Numbered from the stretch's first letter, positions 44,416 to 54,197 are shown. The stretch: DNA of 64,000 bases from Actinopolyspora mortivallis DSM 44261 (GCF_000384035.1 NZ_KB913024.1:2608433-2672432), one strand, 5' to 3'. Translations and numbers: made by a program. The notes: a model not told the origin generated them from the sequence alone.

Positions 44416-45357
44416 TCAGGAGGCGGAGAAGGTCACCTTCCGCACCCCGTGGAGGCAGGTGTAGTCGTAACCACCCAGTTCACCGCCGGACTCCTCGGCC
44501 AGGCAGGTGAAGTCGTGGCTGCGGTAGTTCTCGCCGAGGTTGCCCTCGGCGTCGGCGGCGACGTCACGGGCCACGCCGCAGTCCACACCGGTGGCGTTCA
44601 CGCCGAAGGCCCCGTGGTCCGTCTCCGGGCTGAAGGGCACGTCACCGCAGGAGCGGACGGGCGTGTAGTCGGCGGTGACGGTGGTGTCCCCGTCGAGCAC
44701 GACCGTGTTGTCCTGCCGAACTGTGCTCTGCGGGTGGATCACCTCGCGCGGGCCCGTGGCGGTACTGCCCACGGCGACACGTGCCACCGAGCTGCTCCCC
44801 TGCCGCAGACCGACCGAGGCGGAGTACACCCCGTCGCCGTCGAAGTCGTTCAGCGCGATCGCCCCGAGGTCCTCGATTCCGTCCACCTCGCCCTGGGCGG
44901 GGCCTTCCGGCTGGTCGAAGAGACCGTAGAAGGTCATCCCGGCGGGGACGTTTCCGTCGGTACGGACCTGCATCCGCAGTTCCGTGGTTCCCCGCTCGGG
45001 CAGCTTCCCGTCACTCTCCACCGGTTCCACGGTGCGCACCGTCAGCGGATCATCCGTGTCACCCCCGAAGCGCCCCGGCAGACTGCCGGTGACCCGGACG
45101 CGTTCACCGACGTAGGGAAGCACCACCTTGGAGTCGAAGTCGAGGGCGTAACTGGTCCCGCTCTCCGAGTCGGTGATGGCGTAGCCGGACTCCGCGCGTA
45201 CCAGTTTTCCGGTGACCGTGGTGAACAGACCCCCGTGTTGTGACACGGACGTAGCGGGATCCTTTTCCGTTTTCTCGGGGATGGTCGCGGAAACAGCCGT
45301 TCCCGCGCCTCCGAGAACGGTCAGTGCGGCGAAGGCGGCGGCAAACGTCTTGTGCAT
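44416..45357 (-). CDS. secreted protein with four-Cys C-terminal domain
   Basis: A 313-residue protein with a Sec signal (MHKTFAAAFAALTVLGGAGTA, cleavage near VSA). The mature N-terminal part has an OB-like domain (LVRAESGYAITDSESGTSYALDFDSKVVLPYVGERVRVTGSL). The middle part has NDFDGDGVYSASVGL, an EF-like loop. The C-terminal domain has four Cys (SCGDVPFSP, TGVDCGVAR, DFTCLAEE, YDYTCLHG) and resembles a small secreted actinobacterial domain. GAAGGAG precedes the ATG. It is divergent from the ADP-ribosylglycohydrolase locus. Confidence 0.75.
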   Translation of the reverse strand: MHKTFAAAFAALTVLGGAGTAVSATIPEKTEKDPATSVSQHGGLFTTVTGKLVRAESGYAITDSESGTSYALDFDSKVVLPYVGERVRVTGSLPGRFGGDTDDPLTVRTVEPVESDGKLPERGTTELRMQVRTDGNVPAGMTFYGLFDQPEGPAQGEVDGIEDLGAIALNDFDGDGVYSASVGLRQGSSSVARVAVGSTATGPREVIHPQSTVRQDNTVVLDGDTTVTADYTPVRSCGDVPFSPETDHGAFGVNATGVDCGVARDVAADAEGNLGENYRSHDFTCLAEESGGELGGYDYTCLHGVRKVTFSAS

Positions 45358-45962
45358 GTCGGACTTCTCCTTCTCGCGTGGGGAGTTCCCTTTCGGTTTT
45401 CTGTCCCGTGGGACGCGCCGGGAGGGCGAAAGTTGCCTTCCGCGTGCACATCGATTCGTCGCGAACCGCTTTTCCGCACGGCACACCCGTTCTCCGCCCC
45501 GGTTCCGAATTCCCGCGCGGCTTACCCGACAAACGCACACCCCTCGAATTGCTCCGAACGGAGCAGTCACACCGCCCCGCGCTGAGGTATTCGGAGCAAT
45601 TCGGGGCGATACGCCCCGGAGAAGGGGGATCTACCCTCATGATCGGAGTGCGCCCACGGGGCGCGCCCCGGCGGCGGGACGGACGCTACCCCCGACACTC
45701 CGCCCGTCGCCGGGCCTCAGCTTCCGGTTCGAACGAGTACCGGCCAGCACAGCACGCGTGTTTGGTAAACAGGAGATACCGATATTCACTCCATAAGGTC
45801 ATGAGACAGTAACGACCACGCAGTGACGCGCTCAACCGATCGCTCGGCGGGCCGCCAGGCAGGCACGTCCCGACCGAACCGCGTTCGAAGCGGCCTCCGT
45901 CATCACGTGACGAAGACCGCCGGACCACACCGAGAACCTGACAAGGGGAAGCAGCGGGGGCG
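45358..45962. other. long divergent intergenic region with inverted repeats
   Basis: About 600 bases, less GC-rich in places, between the secreted protein and the ADP-ribosylglycohydrolase gene. Apart from the repeats at 45545-45603 no gene is supported. The length and divergent layout fit a regulated promoter region. Confidence 0.5.
45545..45603. promoter_or_regulatory. repeated GAATTGCTCCG/CGGAGC operator-like sites
   Basis: CGAATTGCTCCGAA (45545-45558) and its exact complement (45590-45603) are 31 bases apart. The first arm is also half of the palindrome GCTCCG-AA-CGGAGC (45551-45564). Three half-sites of the same kind within 60 bases suggest cooperative binding by a regulator. Confidence 0.5.
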
Positions 45963-48900
45963 ATGAGCAGTCAGCAGCCGAGCCGACCGGCTATTACACC
46001 CGCGATGCGGGAACAGGCAGCGCAACAGCCGAACAGCTGGCTGTACGTGGTGGATCCGATCTTCACCGACCCCAACGCGGAGGTACCGCCCTGGGGATTC
46101 ATCGGCGGCTTCCGCGTCGACGAACACGGTCGGATCACCGAGGACTTCTCCCCGAACCCGAACTACCGCCCGTCCCCGGTGGCGCTGCGGCTGCCCGCCC
46201 CCACCAACGACGTGGAACGGGCCCTGCAGCTGACCACCACCGGTTACGCCCCCGCCCAGACCCTGCTGGCCGCCCTGCTGGAGACCGAACTCATCCTGTT
46301 CGCCCAACCCCAGGGCGACGGGCTGTTCACCCTCAACCACCACTCGGGCCGCAAACAGCTGCAGGTCTTCACCTCGGAGACACAGCTGCCGGGCAACTGG
46401 ACCAGCTGGCAACGCATGACGGGCCGCTCCCTGGCGGGAATGCGTCCCCTCGGCACGGACCTGCAGGTGAACCCGAACAGTGTCGTCAAGGTCCGTGTTC
46501 CCGCCGAGGACCTGATCCGCGCGGCGGGGCTTCCCGTCACGGCCAACCACACCGCCAACGGAGCCTCCGCCGCCGAGACGACCGCGCGGACCGACGTCTC
46601 CACGATCACCACCCCCGGCCGTCCCACCACGAGCACCCCCTCCTCCGCCACGGCCCCGGAGTCCACCTCCTCCGAGTCGGCGCCGGACCTGCCGTCACCG
46701 CCCCAGCAGGAGGAACGCGAGCGGGTGGGCGACGATCCCTTCGGGGAACGTTTCCTGGGAAGTCTGCTGGCCACGGCGGCCGGGGACGCCCTCGGAGCCC
46801 CCGTCGAGTTCTACCCGCTCGAACAGATCAGAAGTCGTTACGGCACCGACGGGGTGACCGACTACGACCGCAACACCGAGCACCCGGGTGCGTTCACCGA
46901 CGACACGCAGCTGACGCTGTTCACCCTCGAAGGCATGATCCGGGGTCATCTCGCCGTCCGCACCGGAGTGAGCGAGAACCCGCTGCCCGCGATCCAGCTG
47001 GGACTGCAACGCTGGCTGCACACCCAGGGGTACTCCTGGGAACGTGCCGCCGGGCCGTTCCTGCACACCCACCCCGAACCGGACGGGTGGCTGGTCGCCC
47101 TGCCGGAGTTCTTCGCGGTGCGCTCCCCCGCCAGCAGCAACATCAGCGCCCTGCGGGAGTTCGTCTCCTCCGAACGGCCGGGCAGTGTCGCCGAACCGCT
47201 GGGGCGTTCGGAGACCAACGGCGGGATGCTGCGCGCGCTGCCCGCCGCGCTGTGGTCGCGCGATCCGCACACCGTCTTCGAGATGGCCTGCGCCTGTGCC
47301 GCGCTGACCCACGGCGCGCCCGAGGGGTACCTTCCCGCCGGAGTGCTGGGGGTGCTGCTGCGTCAGCTGTGGGACGGTCAGAAACTGGCCACGGCACTCG
47401 CGCGGGCCCGCACGGTCCTCGCCGAGTACGCGCCCGACTGCGGCACGGAACAGGCCCTGGCCCGTGCCGTGGAGCTCGCCGAGCACGGCAGCCCCACCCC
47501 CGAACGCCTCAAGGACGTGCTCGGGGCCGGTTGGACGGCCTCCGAGGCGCTGGCCATCGCCGTCTGTGCCGTGTCGAGCACGGAGAACCTGGCCCGGGCG
47601 GTGCTGTTGGCGGTCAACCACTCCGGCGACAGCGACTCCACCGGGGCCGTCTGCGGAGCCCTGGCCGGGGCGATGTACGGCAGGTCGGCGCTTCCCGGGG
47701 TGTGGCTGCGGGACCTGCGTCAACGCGAAACGGTCGAGGACCTCGGACGGGACGCGCTGCGGGAGTTCGGAACCTCCCCTCCGGACGACGAGGGATGGCG
47801 GCAGCGCTACCCCGGCCACGGGGACGTCTCCTCCCTGGGATTCGATCCCACGTTCGGTGGGCGGGCCCCCGCCGAACACTCCTCCCCGAGCGGTTCCGCC
47901 GTGGTGGAGGAGGTCCCCGACCCCTCCGGAACGGAAAGCTCCACCGGAGAGTCCTCCGGCACCACCGCTCCCACGGAGGATCCTCCGGACTCCGCTGTCG
48001 GCGGTGGCGGGTTCCGCGGTCCCCTGCTCGGAGGGGCGGTGGGGGACGCGCTCGGCTATCTCGTCGAGTTCGACCCGCTGGCCACCATCCGGGGACGGTT
48101 CGGTCCCGCCGGGGTGACCGGATTCCCGGAGAAGGGGAACGCGTCCGCGGTGGTCAGCGACGACACCCAGATGACCCTGTTCACCCTGGAGGGCATCATC
48201 CGTGCGGGGACCTCCAGGCGCCTGGGGAGGGCGACTCCTCCGGTCGAGGTGGTGCGACACGCCTACCAACGGTGGCTGCACACCCAGGGGTTCGACTGGA
48301 AGGAGGCGCGCGGCCCCGCGGAGGAGGACGAACCGGACGGGTGGCTGATCGGGCGGCGCGAGCTGTTCAAACGACGGGCCCCGGGCACCACGTGCATCCA
48401 GGCCCTGCACGGCTTCGGCCGCGAACGCAGAGCCGGTTCGGTGGCCGCTCCGTTGAACGACTCCAAGGGGTGCGGCGGGGTCATGCGAGCCGCCCCCGTG
48501 GCGCTGTGGTCGACCGATCGGCGGGAGGTTTTCCGCGTCGCGGCCGAAAGCGCCGCCCTCACGCACGGCCATCCGAGCGGCTACCTCCCGGCCGGGGCGT
48601 TCGCCGTGATCGTGCGGGCCCTCCTCGACGGGTTCTCCCTCCACCAGGCCCTCGACACGGCGTTGGGGGAACTGAGCCGGTGGGACGAGCACCAGGAGAC
48701 GACGGCCTGCCTGAAACGGGCCGAGGAGCTGGCCGCCGCCGGGGAACGAGGACCGGAGACGATCGAGCGGCGGCTCGGTGGCGGATGGGTCGGTGAGGAA
48801 GCGCTGGGCATAGCGGTCTACGCCGCGCTCACCCACCCCGACTCGTTCACCGACGCCGTGCTGCTGGCGGTCAACCACTCCGGCGACAGCGACTCCACCG

Positions 48901-50726
48901 GCTCCGTCTGCGGCACCGTCATGGGGGCCGCGCTGTCCGCCGACTCGATTCCGGAGGAATGGGTACGGACGCTGGACCTGCGCGAGACGATCGAACGGAT
49001 CGCCGCCGACGCCGAGCTGGAGTTCGGACCGGCCCCGCCCCAGGACGCGGAATGGCTGCGGCGCTACCCGCTTCCCCCCGGAGAACGAGCGGCGGAGGCC
49101 TCCGGTGCGGGCGGGGAAACACCGCCCCGGACGTGGCTGCCCGTGCGCGACACGGCCTCCTCGGGTTCCGCCTCGGCGGAGTCCGAAGCGCAACGGCCGT
49201 CTCCCGGGACCGACGAACAGGAGGGGGAGGGAATCCCGGACACCGAGGAAGACGCACCGCCGCCCGAGGAGCACGCGCCCACGGGCACGGACGTAGCCAT
49301 CTCCGACTCCCCGGCCTCCCCGGCGGAGGGCGAGGACGCCGGGAAGGAAGAAGATCCCTCCTCCGCCGAGGAGGCACCCCCGGAGTGGGAACGGCACGCG
49401 GAGGAACCGCCCCCGACGGAGGAGGCCACGGGCAACGAGTCCCTGTCTGCCGAGGAGTCCCGGCTGTTGAGTGCCTGGAGGCGGATCCAGGACGGGGACG
49501 GGGACGTGCCCACCGAGCTGTACGAGGGACTGCGCGCACTGGCGATCGACACGTTCGGTGCCGAGGAGGCCGCGCGGCTGCTCGGGACGCACGGGCGGAA
49601 CCGGAACACGGGGGCTCTCGCGGAGGAGTCCCCTTCGGAGCTGGACCTCGACCAGCGTCTCCGTGGCTGCGTGCTGGGCACGTTGTGCGGCGACGTCCTG
49701 GGTACACCGTTGATGTTTTCCACCGACACGGGAAAGCTCGACGCCGACGAGCTCGAGAGACTCGTGGGCACGGACGGCCGGGGGAGCTGCCTCAGCCAAC
49801 AGCTGCTGTTCGTGCTGCACGGTGTGCTGCGCGCCGAACTGCGGAAACGGCTGCACGACTCCGATACCACCACCGTGGACAACATCCGCACGAGTCTGCG
49901 GCAGTGGCTGGGCACCCAGGGGGTCGTGCTGCGGCATCCTCCACGCGAGCACTGGCCGGGTGAGACGCCCGTCCTGCGTGCCCAGCGTTTTCCCGACCAT
50001 GCCAGCCTGGCCGCCCTCGCCGCCCCGGCCCAGCACGGCACGAGGCCGGGACCGTTGAACCCGCCCAACGACGCGGACGGCTTCCTCGGCACGGCCCGCG
50101 CCGCCCCGCTCGGGCTGTTCGCCCCCGACCTCGCGGTCGCCTTCACCCTCGGCGCGGAAAGCGCGGTGCTGACTCACGGCAGCCCGGACGGTTACCTTCC
50201 CGCCGGGATGCTCGCCGGGCTGGTCAACGCGCTGCTGCGGGGTACGACGCTGGCGGAGGCGACCCGGCGGGCGCTGGCGGAACTGGACAAGTACGAGGGG
50301 AGCACGAACACGGCGGAGGCGGTCCGCTCGGCGGTGCGACTGGCCGAGAACGGACCACCGGAGGCCACGGCCCTGGGGGAGCTCGGCAGCGGCTGGCGGG
50401 CCCCGGAGGCACTGGCCATCGCCCTGGCGGCAGCGTTGTCCCGTCCGGACTCGTGGCGCGAGGCCGTGACCCTGGCCGCCTCCCACCCCGGCAACAGCGC
50501 CGCCACCGCCGCCCTCTGCGGCGGCCTGCTGGGCGCCTCCCGCGGTGACGAGGCACTACCGACCGAGTTGGTCGAACGGCTCGAACCGCGTGAGGTCGCC
50601 GAGACGCTGCTGGCGGACCGGCAACGTCTGCGGGATCCGGAGGAACCGTTCTCGGAAGAGCAGCCTCCGGAATGGATGACACGGTATCTCGGCGAGGAAA
50701 GCGGCGGTAACGGAACCTCCCGCTGA
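45963..50726 (+). CDS. T7SS-associated domain fused to three ADP-ribosylglycohydrolase domains
   Basis: A 1587-residue multidomain protein. Residues 1-185 match type VII secretion-associated/SseB-like proteins (NSWLYVVDPIF, NPNYRPSPVALRLP, LQVNPNSVVKV). After a Ser/Thr-rich linker come three ADP-ribosylglycohydrolase-like domains. Domain 1 (about 257-610) has GDALGAPVEF, TDDTQ (near 313) and NHSGDSDSTG (552-561). Domain 2 (about 680-1030) has GDALGYLVEF, SDDTQ (733) and NHSGDSDSTG (971-980). After a long acidic linker, domain 3 (about 1235-1570) keeps the fold but reads CLSQQ and SHPGNSAATA, losing the metal-binding Asp residues. No signal peptide or membrane segment. The likely activity is removal of ADP-ribose; substrate unknown. 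Confidence 0.9.
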   Translation: MSSQQPSRPAITPAMREQAAQQPNSWLYVVDPIFTDPNAEVPPWGFIGGFRVDEHGRITEDFSPNPNYRPSPVALRLPAPTNDVERALQLTTTGYAPAQTLLAALLETELILFAQPQGDGLFTLNHHSGRKQLQVFTSETQLPGNWTSWQRMTGRSLAGMRPLGTDLQVNPNSVVKVRVPAEDLIRAAGLPVTANHTANGASAAETTARTDVSTITTPGRPTTSTPSSATAPESTSSESAPDLPSPPQQEERERVGDDPFGERFLGSLLATAAGDALGAPVEFYPLEQIRSRYGTDGVTDYDRNTEHPGAFTDDTQLTLFTLEGMIRGHLAVRTGVSENPLPAIQLGLQRWLHTQGYSWERAAGPFLHTHPEPDGWLVALPEFFAVRSPASSNISALREFVSSERPGSVAEPLGRSETNGGMLRALPAALWSRDPHTVFEMACACAALTHGAPEGYLPAGVLGVLLRQLWDGQKLATALARARTVLAEYAPDCGTEQALARAVELAEHGSPTPERLKDVLGAGWTASEALAIAVCAVSSTENLARAVLLAVNHSGDSDSTGAVCGALAGAMYGRSALPGVWLRDLRQRETVEDLGRDALREFGTSPPDDEGWRQRYPGHGDVSSLGFDPTFGGRAPAEHSSPSGSAVVEEVPDPSGTESSTGESSGTTAPTEDPPDSAVGGGGFRGPLLGGAVGDALGYLVEFDPLATIRGRFGPAGVTGFPEKGNASAVVSDDTQMTLFTLEGIIRAGTSRRLGRATPPVEVVRHAYQRWLHTQGFDWKEARGPAEEDEPDGWLIGRRELFKRRAPGTTCIQALHGFGRERRAGSVAAPLNDSKGCGGVMRAAPVALWSTDRREVFRVAAESAALTHGHPSGYLPAGAFAVIVRALLDGFSLHQALDTALGELSRWDEHQETTACLKRAEELAAAGERGPETIERRLGGGWVGEEALGIAVYAALTHPDSFTDAVLLAVNHSGDSDSTGSVCGTVMGAALSADSIPEEWVRTLDLRETIERIAADAELEFGPAPPQDAEWLRRYPLPPGERAAEASGAGGETPPRTWLPVRDTASSGSASAESEAQRPSPGTDEQEGEGIPDTEEDAPPPEEHAPTGTDVAISDSPASPAEGEDAGKEEDPSSAEEAPPEWERHAEEPPPTEEATGNESLSAEESRLLSAWRRIQDGDGDVPTELYEGLRALAIDTFGAEEAARLLGTHGRNRNTGALAEESPSELDLDQRLRGCVLGTLCGDVLGTPLMFSTDTGKLDADELERLVGTDGRGSCLSQQLLFVLHGVLRAELRKRLHDSDTTTVDNIRTSLRQWLGTQGVVLRHPPREHWPGETPVLRAQRFPDHASLAALAAPAQHGTRPGPLNPPNDADGFLGTARAAPLGLFAPDLAVAFTLGAESAVLTHGSPDGYLPAGMLAGLVNALLRGTTLAEATRRALAELDKYEGSTNTAEAVRSAVRLAENGPPEATALGELGSGWRAPEALAIALAAALSRPDSWREAVTLAASHPGNSAATAALCGGLLGASRGDEALPTELVERLEPREVAETLLADRQRLRDPEEPFSEEQPPEWMTRYLGEESGGNGTSR

Positions 50727-50803
50727 GTCGATGCACCGGTGTGGACGGCGGCCCGTGAGGTGCCGGTACACCGTCAACCGGCCGAACCGGCTGGAGCCTT
50801 TCC

Positions 50804-53287
50804 GTGGGTTTTCCCGGAGGTCGACCGGGCGGGACCCTGGGCGACAGGCGGGACTCCGCCCCGACGACGAGGATGACTGGTGCCGTGGAGGAGACGACGA
50901 CTCCCCTCGGGGAGGACGAGGCGCGGCTGCTCGCGAGGTTCCGCGCGGACAGGCGACGTTCCGTACGACCCCCGCTGCGGGACGGGCGGGAGCGCGCCCT
51001 GCTGAACCACTGGCGGCTGCTCCGCACCGATCCGCACGGACCGTTGTGGGCGAGAACGCTGGAAAACGGGCTCACGCACACCGGCAGCGTCCCCGGAACG
51101 GAGACGGGAACGTTGTTCGGCGACTGTCCCGAGGCGCGGGGAAGGTTGCTGGGCATGCTCCGGGGGTGCGCGGTGGCCGAGACGTTCGTCCGGCGGGCCC
51201 CGGAGGTGCCGCGCACGAGCACGGTTCTGTCCGTTGTTGACGAACTGGTTCGGGCGCGGGCCGAGTTCCACCAGCACGGCGAGGCCCACCCGGTGGAGGC
51301 GATGCTACGCGGTCAGCGGTGTCTGCCGCACCCCCACGGAGCCACCCACCCCGAGTGCCCCGACTCGTCCGCCTGTGGGGGCGGTGTCGCGGACGGAGAG
51401 CCTACCGTCGATTCCCGGAGTTCTCCGGGTGGTGAGGCCGATCCGGTGACGCTGTTCACCCTGGGCCGCATCGAGGAGGGCGCTCGCCCCGGCACCCCGG
51501 AGGAACCCGTCAACACCGCCGAGTCGGCCGGTGCCGTTCCGGTCGCGGCGGTCGCGGCGGCGCTGTGGGCGGAGAACCCGTCCTCGGCCCTGCTGCTGGG
51601 CGAACGGATGGCCGCCCTGACGCACGGCGGCCTCCGGGGGTACCGGCCCGCCGGGCTCGCCGCGGCCGTCCTGTTCGGACTGATGCGGGGTGGTGACCCG
51701 CGATCCTGCGCCGCCGAGGCCGTGGAACTGGCCGGACGCGAACGTGTCTGCCCCGAGGTGGCCGAAGCCGTGCGGCTGAGCGGGTTCCGCCCGGCGGGGA
51801 GCCGTCCCACCAGGAGGAACCTGGAGGCCGCAGCGGACTGCCGGACGGGGGCCGGGGCGTTGGCCGTGGCGCTGCGCGCGGTGATCAGCTCTCCCGAGGA
51901 CTTCGCCGGGGCACTGCGGGTGGCCGTCGACCACGGCGGAGACACCCTCGTCTCGGCGCTGCTCTGCGGGCAGCTGTTCGGAGCCCGCCACGGTCCGGAC
52001 CGGCTTCACGAGGTCACGGGGCGGGTTCCGCGCGTCGATCCCCTGGTCGAACGAGTCACCGCCGAGGCGGTACGCGAGTTCGGGGTGACTGCCGGCGACG
52101 CCCCGCGGCGGGGGGAGTCTCCTCCGACAGTCCCGACCTTCGAGGAAGCCGCGGAGAACGACGAGGACGAACCGAGCGGGCAGTACCGCACCAGCGAGGT
52201 CTGGCAGGGGCTCTTCACGCACTGCGTGCTCGGCTGCGCCGTCGGCGAGGCGCTCGGAGGGGCGGTGGCCGGGGACTCCTGGCAGGAGATCACGGACCGC
52301 TACGGTCCCTCGGGGCTGCTGGAGTACGTGCCCGCGGGCCATCCCTCGGGGCGGATCGGCAGCGAGACGCAGATCCTGCTGTTCACCCTGGAGGGGATGG
52401 TTCGTGCCGGGCTCGCCCGGCGCGGGACGGAGGTCGACCTCCCGACCGGGTACGTGCAGCACGCCTACCAGCGGTGGCTGCACACCCAGCACCTGAGCTG
52501 GCCCCGCGCCGCCGGGAAGTTCCTGTCGGTGGCACCCGAACCGGACGGTTGGCTGGTGGGCCTGCGCGGACTGTTCCAGACCCGCACGCCGGGACGGACC
52601 ATGATGCGCACGCTGATCGCCTTCGCCAAGGGGCAACGGGAGATGGGGGACCCGCAGACACCGGAGAGCGACTCCGACGGCGGCACGGCCCTGTTACGCG
52701 CCGTTCCCGCCGCGCTGTGGAGCGCGGACCCGGCCGAGACGTTCCGGGTGGCCGCCGAGCTGGCCGGGCTCACCCACGGTCACCCCGACGCCCGGATGGG
52801 CACGGCGAGCCTGGCCGTGGTGGTCTCCCGGCTGTTACGGGGAGTCCCGCTGTCCGAGTCGGTGGCGGAGGCCCTGGCGATGGTGGAGCGCCGGGAGGAA
52901 GGGGAGCACGTTCGGTCCACCCTGGCCACCGCCGTGGACCTGGCCGAGGAGGGGCCGGTCCCGCCGGAACGCGTCACCGGAACCTTCGGCACCGGATTCA
53001 CCGCCGTGGGGGCTTTGGGGATCGGGGTCTACTCCGCGCTCTGCGCACGGGGGGACTTCGCCCTGGGCATCCGGACGGCGGTCAACCACTCGGGGGACAG
53101 TGCGGTGTGCGGGGCGGTGGCCGGGGGGCTGTTGGCCGCCTCGGCTCCGGAGACGGTGGAGGAACGCTGGACCCGGGAACTGGAGCTGCGCGAGACCGTG
53201 GAACGCATGGCCACCGACGCCGCGCTGGAGTTCGGCCCCGCTCCCCCGGAGACCCCCGAGTGGTTCGAGCGCTACCCGGTGAACTGA
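50804..53287 (+). CDS. second protein with two degenerate ADP-ribosylglycohydrolase domains
   Basis: An 827-residue protein 77 bases behind the first gene. Domain A (about 130-430) is recognisable by AALTHGGLRGYRPAGLAAAV and LAVALRAVISSPEDF, but has VDHGGDTLVSA in place of NHSGDSDSTG and no DDTQ. Domain B (about 465-815) has GEALGGAVAG, SETQ for DDTQ, QRWLHTQHLSW, THGHPDARMG and NHSGDSAVCG for NHSGDSDSTG. Both probably lack metal-dependent activity. GTG at 50804 follows GGAG by 7 bases; an ATG at 50873 is an alternative. It shares the RWLHTQ and EPDGWLV segments with the first gene, so it arose by duplication. Confidence 0.85.
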   Translation: MGFPGGRPGGTLGDRRDSAPTTRMTGAVEETTTPLGEDEARLLARFRADRRRSVRPPLRDGRERALLNHWRLLRTDPHGPLWARTLENGLTHTGSVPGTETGTLFGDCPEARGRLLGMLRGCAVAETFVRRAPEVPRTSTVLSVVDELVRARAEFHQHGEAHPVEAMLRGQRCLPHPHGATHPECPDSSACGGGVADGEPTVDSRSSPGGEADPVTLFTLGRIEEGARPGTPEEPVNTAESAGAVPVAAVAAALWAENPSSALLLGERMAALTHGGLRGYRPAGLAAAVLFGLMRGGDPRSCAAEAVELAGRERVCPEVAEAVRLSGFRPAGSRPTRRNLEAAADCRTGAGALAVALRAVISSPEDFAGALRVAVDHGGDTLVSALLCGQLFGARHGPDRLHEVTGRVPRVDPLVERVTAEAVREFGVTAGDAPRRGESPPTVPTFEEAAENDEDEPSGQYRTSEVWQGLFTHCVLGCAVGEALGGAVAGDSWQEITDRYGPSGLLEYVPAGHPSGRIGSETQILLFTLEGMVRAGLARRGTEVDLPTGYVQHAYQRWLHTQHLSWPRAAGKFLSVAPEPDGWLVGLRGLFQTRTPGRTMMRTLIAFAKGQREMGDPQTPESDSDGGTALLRAVPAALWSADPAETFRVAAELAGLTHGHPDARMGTASLAVVVSRLLRGVPLSESVAEALAMVERREEGEHVRSTLATAVDLAEEGPVPPERVTGTFGTGFTAVGALGIGVYSALCARGDFALGIRTAVNHSGDSAVCGAVAGGLLAASAPETVEERWTRELELRETVERMATDAALEFGPAPPETPEWFERYPVN

Positions 53288-53355
53288 ATCAGGGCTTCCC
53301 AGGATTTCGTCGTCGATCTCGTCACAGCGGTCCTCTCCCGACTAGGCTGCGGCGC

Positions 53356-54123
53356 ATGGCTGACGAACTCGTGCATCGCGTTGTGGACAACGGGATCGCC
53401 ACGATCACCCTCGACTCACCGCACAATCGCAACGCCCTGTCGAGACGGTTGCGTCACGAGCTGCTGGAGGCGCTGGACGGTGCCCTCGCCGACCCCGAGG
53501 TCCGTCTGATCGTACTGGCCCACACCGGATCCGTGTTCTGCGCCGGGATGGACCTGAAGGAGTCCCGCACCGAGGACGCGCGGAACCAGGGCATCAACGA
53601 GGTCCCGCAGCTGGTGGAACGCGTGTGGACCAGCCCGAAACCCGTGATCGCCAAGCTCGCCGGTCCGGCCCGCGCCGGCGGTCTGGGGCTGGTCGCCGCG
53701 GCCGACATCGCGGTGGCGGCGGAGGAGGCCACCTTCGCGTTCAGCGAGGTGCGCATCGGCGTCGTCCCCGCGGTGATCTCGGTCACCGTACTTCCCAGGC
53801 TGCACCCCCGGCAGGCCCACGAACTGTTCCTCACCGGCGAGACCTTCGACGCGCGCAGGGCGGTCGAGATCGGCCTGCTCAACTCCGCGGTCTCCGCCGG
53901 GGAGCTGGACGCCGAAGTGGACCGCTACGCGCGGATGCTGGCCAAGGGAGCTCCGAACGCCCTGGCCGCCACCAAGGAGATGCTGCGCACTCCCCGACCG
54001 GAGGATATGCGTACGGACTTCGCGAACATGCTGGAGCTGTCGGCCCGCCACTTCGCCAGCGAGGAGGCGGCCGAGGGAATGCGGGCCTTCGCCGAGAAAC
54101 GCTCGCCCTCCTGGGAGCGCTGA
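53356..54123 (+). CDS. enoyl-CoA hydratase/isomerase family protein
   Basis: A 255-residue crotonase-fold enzyme. The CoA and oxyanion motifs are VFCAGMDLKESR and KLAGPARAGGLGLVAAADIAVA. One catalytic Glu position lies in FAFSEVRIGVVPAVIS. The ATG at 53356 is chosen though the frame is open far upstream in shadow sequence. Substrate unknown; the valine-degradation operon is on the other strand nearby. Confidence 0.9.
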   Translation: MADELVHRVVDNGIATITLDSPHNRNALSRRLRHELLEALDGALADPEVRLIVLAHTGSVFCAGMDLKESRTEDARNQGINEVPQLVERVWTSPKPVIAKLAGPARAGGLGLVAAADIAVAAEEATFAFSEVRIGVVPAVISVTVLPRLHPRQAHELFLTGETFDARRAVEIGLLNSAVSAGELDAEVDRYARMLAKGAPNALAATKEMLRTPRPEDMRTDFANMLELSARHFASEEAAEGMRAFAEKRSPSWER

Positions 54124-54141
54124 GCTGCGTGGAAGACCACC

Positions 54142-54167
54142 GGGCGGGGTCCCCCCCGACCCCGCCC
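54142..54167. terminator. bidirectional terminator between convergent genes
   Basis: GGGCGGGGTC (54142-54151) and GACCCCGCCC (54158-54167) make a 10-bp stem with a 6-nt loop between the hydratase and barstar-like genes. Confidence 0.7.
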
Positions 54168-54197
54168 CCACCGAAGAGGGTGGGACTGCCGTGCGGT

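Noticed and set aside
46695..50486. A 1263-codon open frame on the minus strand
   Set aside because: It is exactly antisense to the ADP-ribosylglycohydrolase gene. Its translation is Gly/Arg/Pro-rich without domains, and plus-strand motifs are clear. It is a product of GC3 bias.
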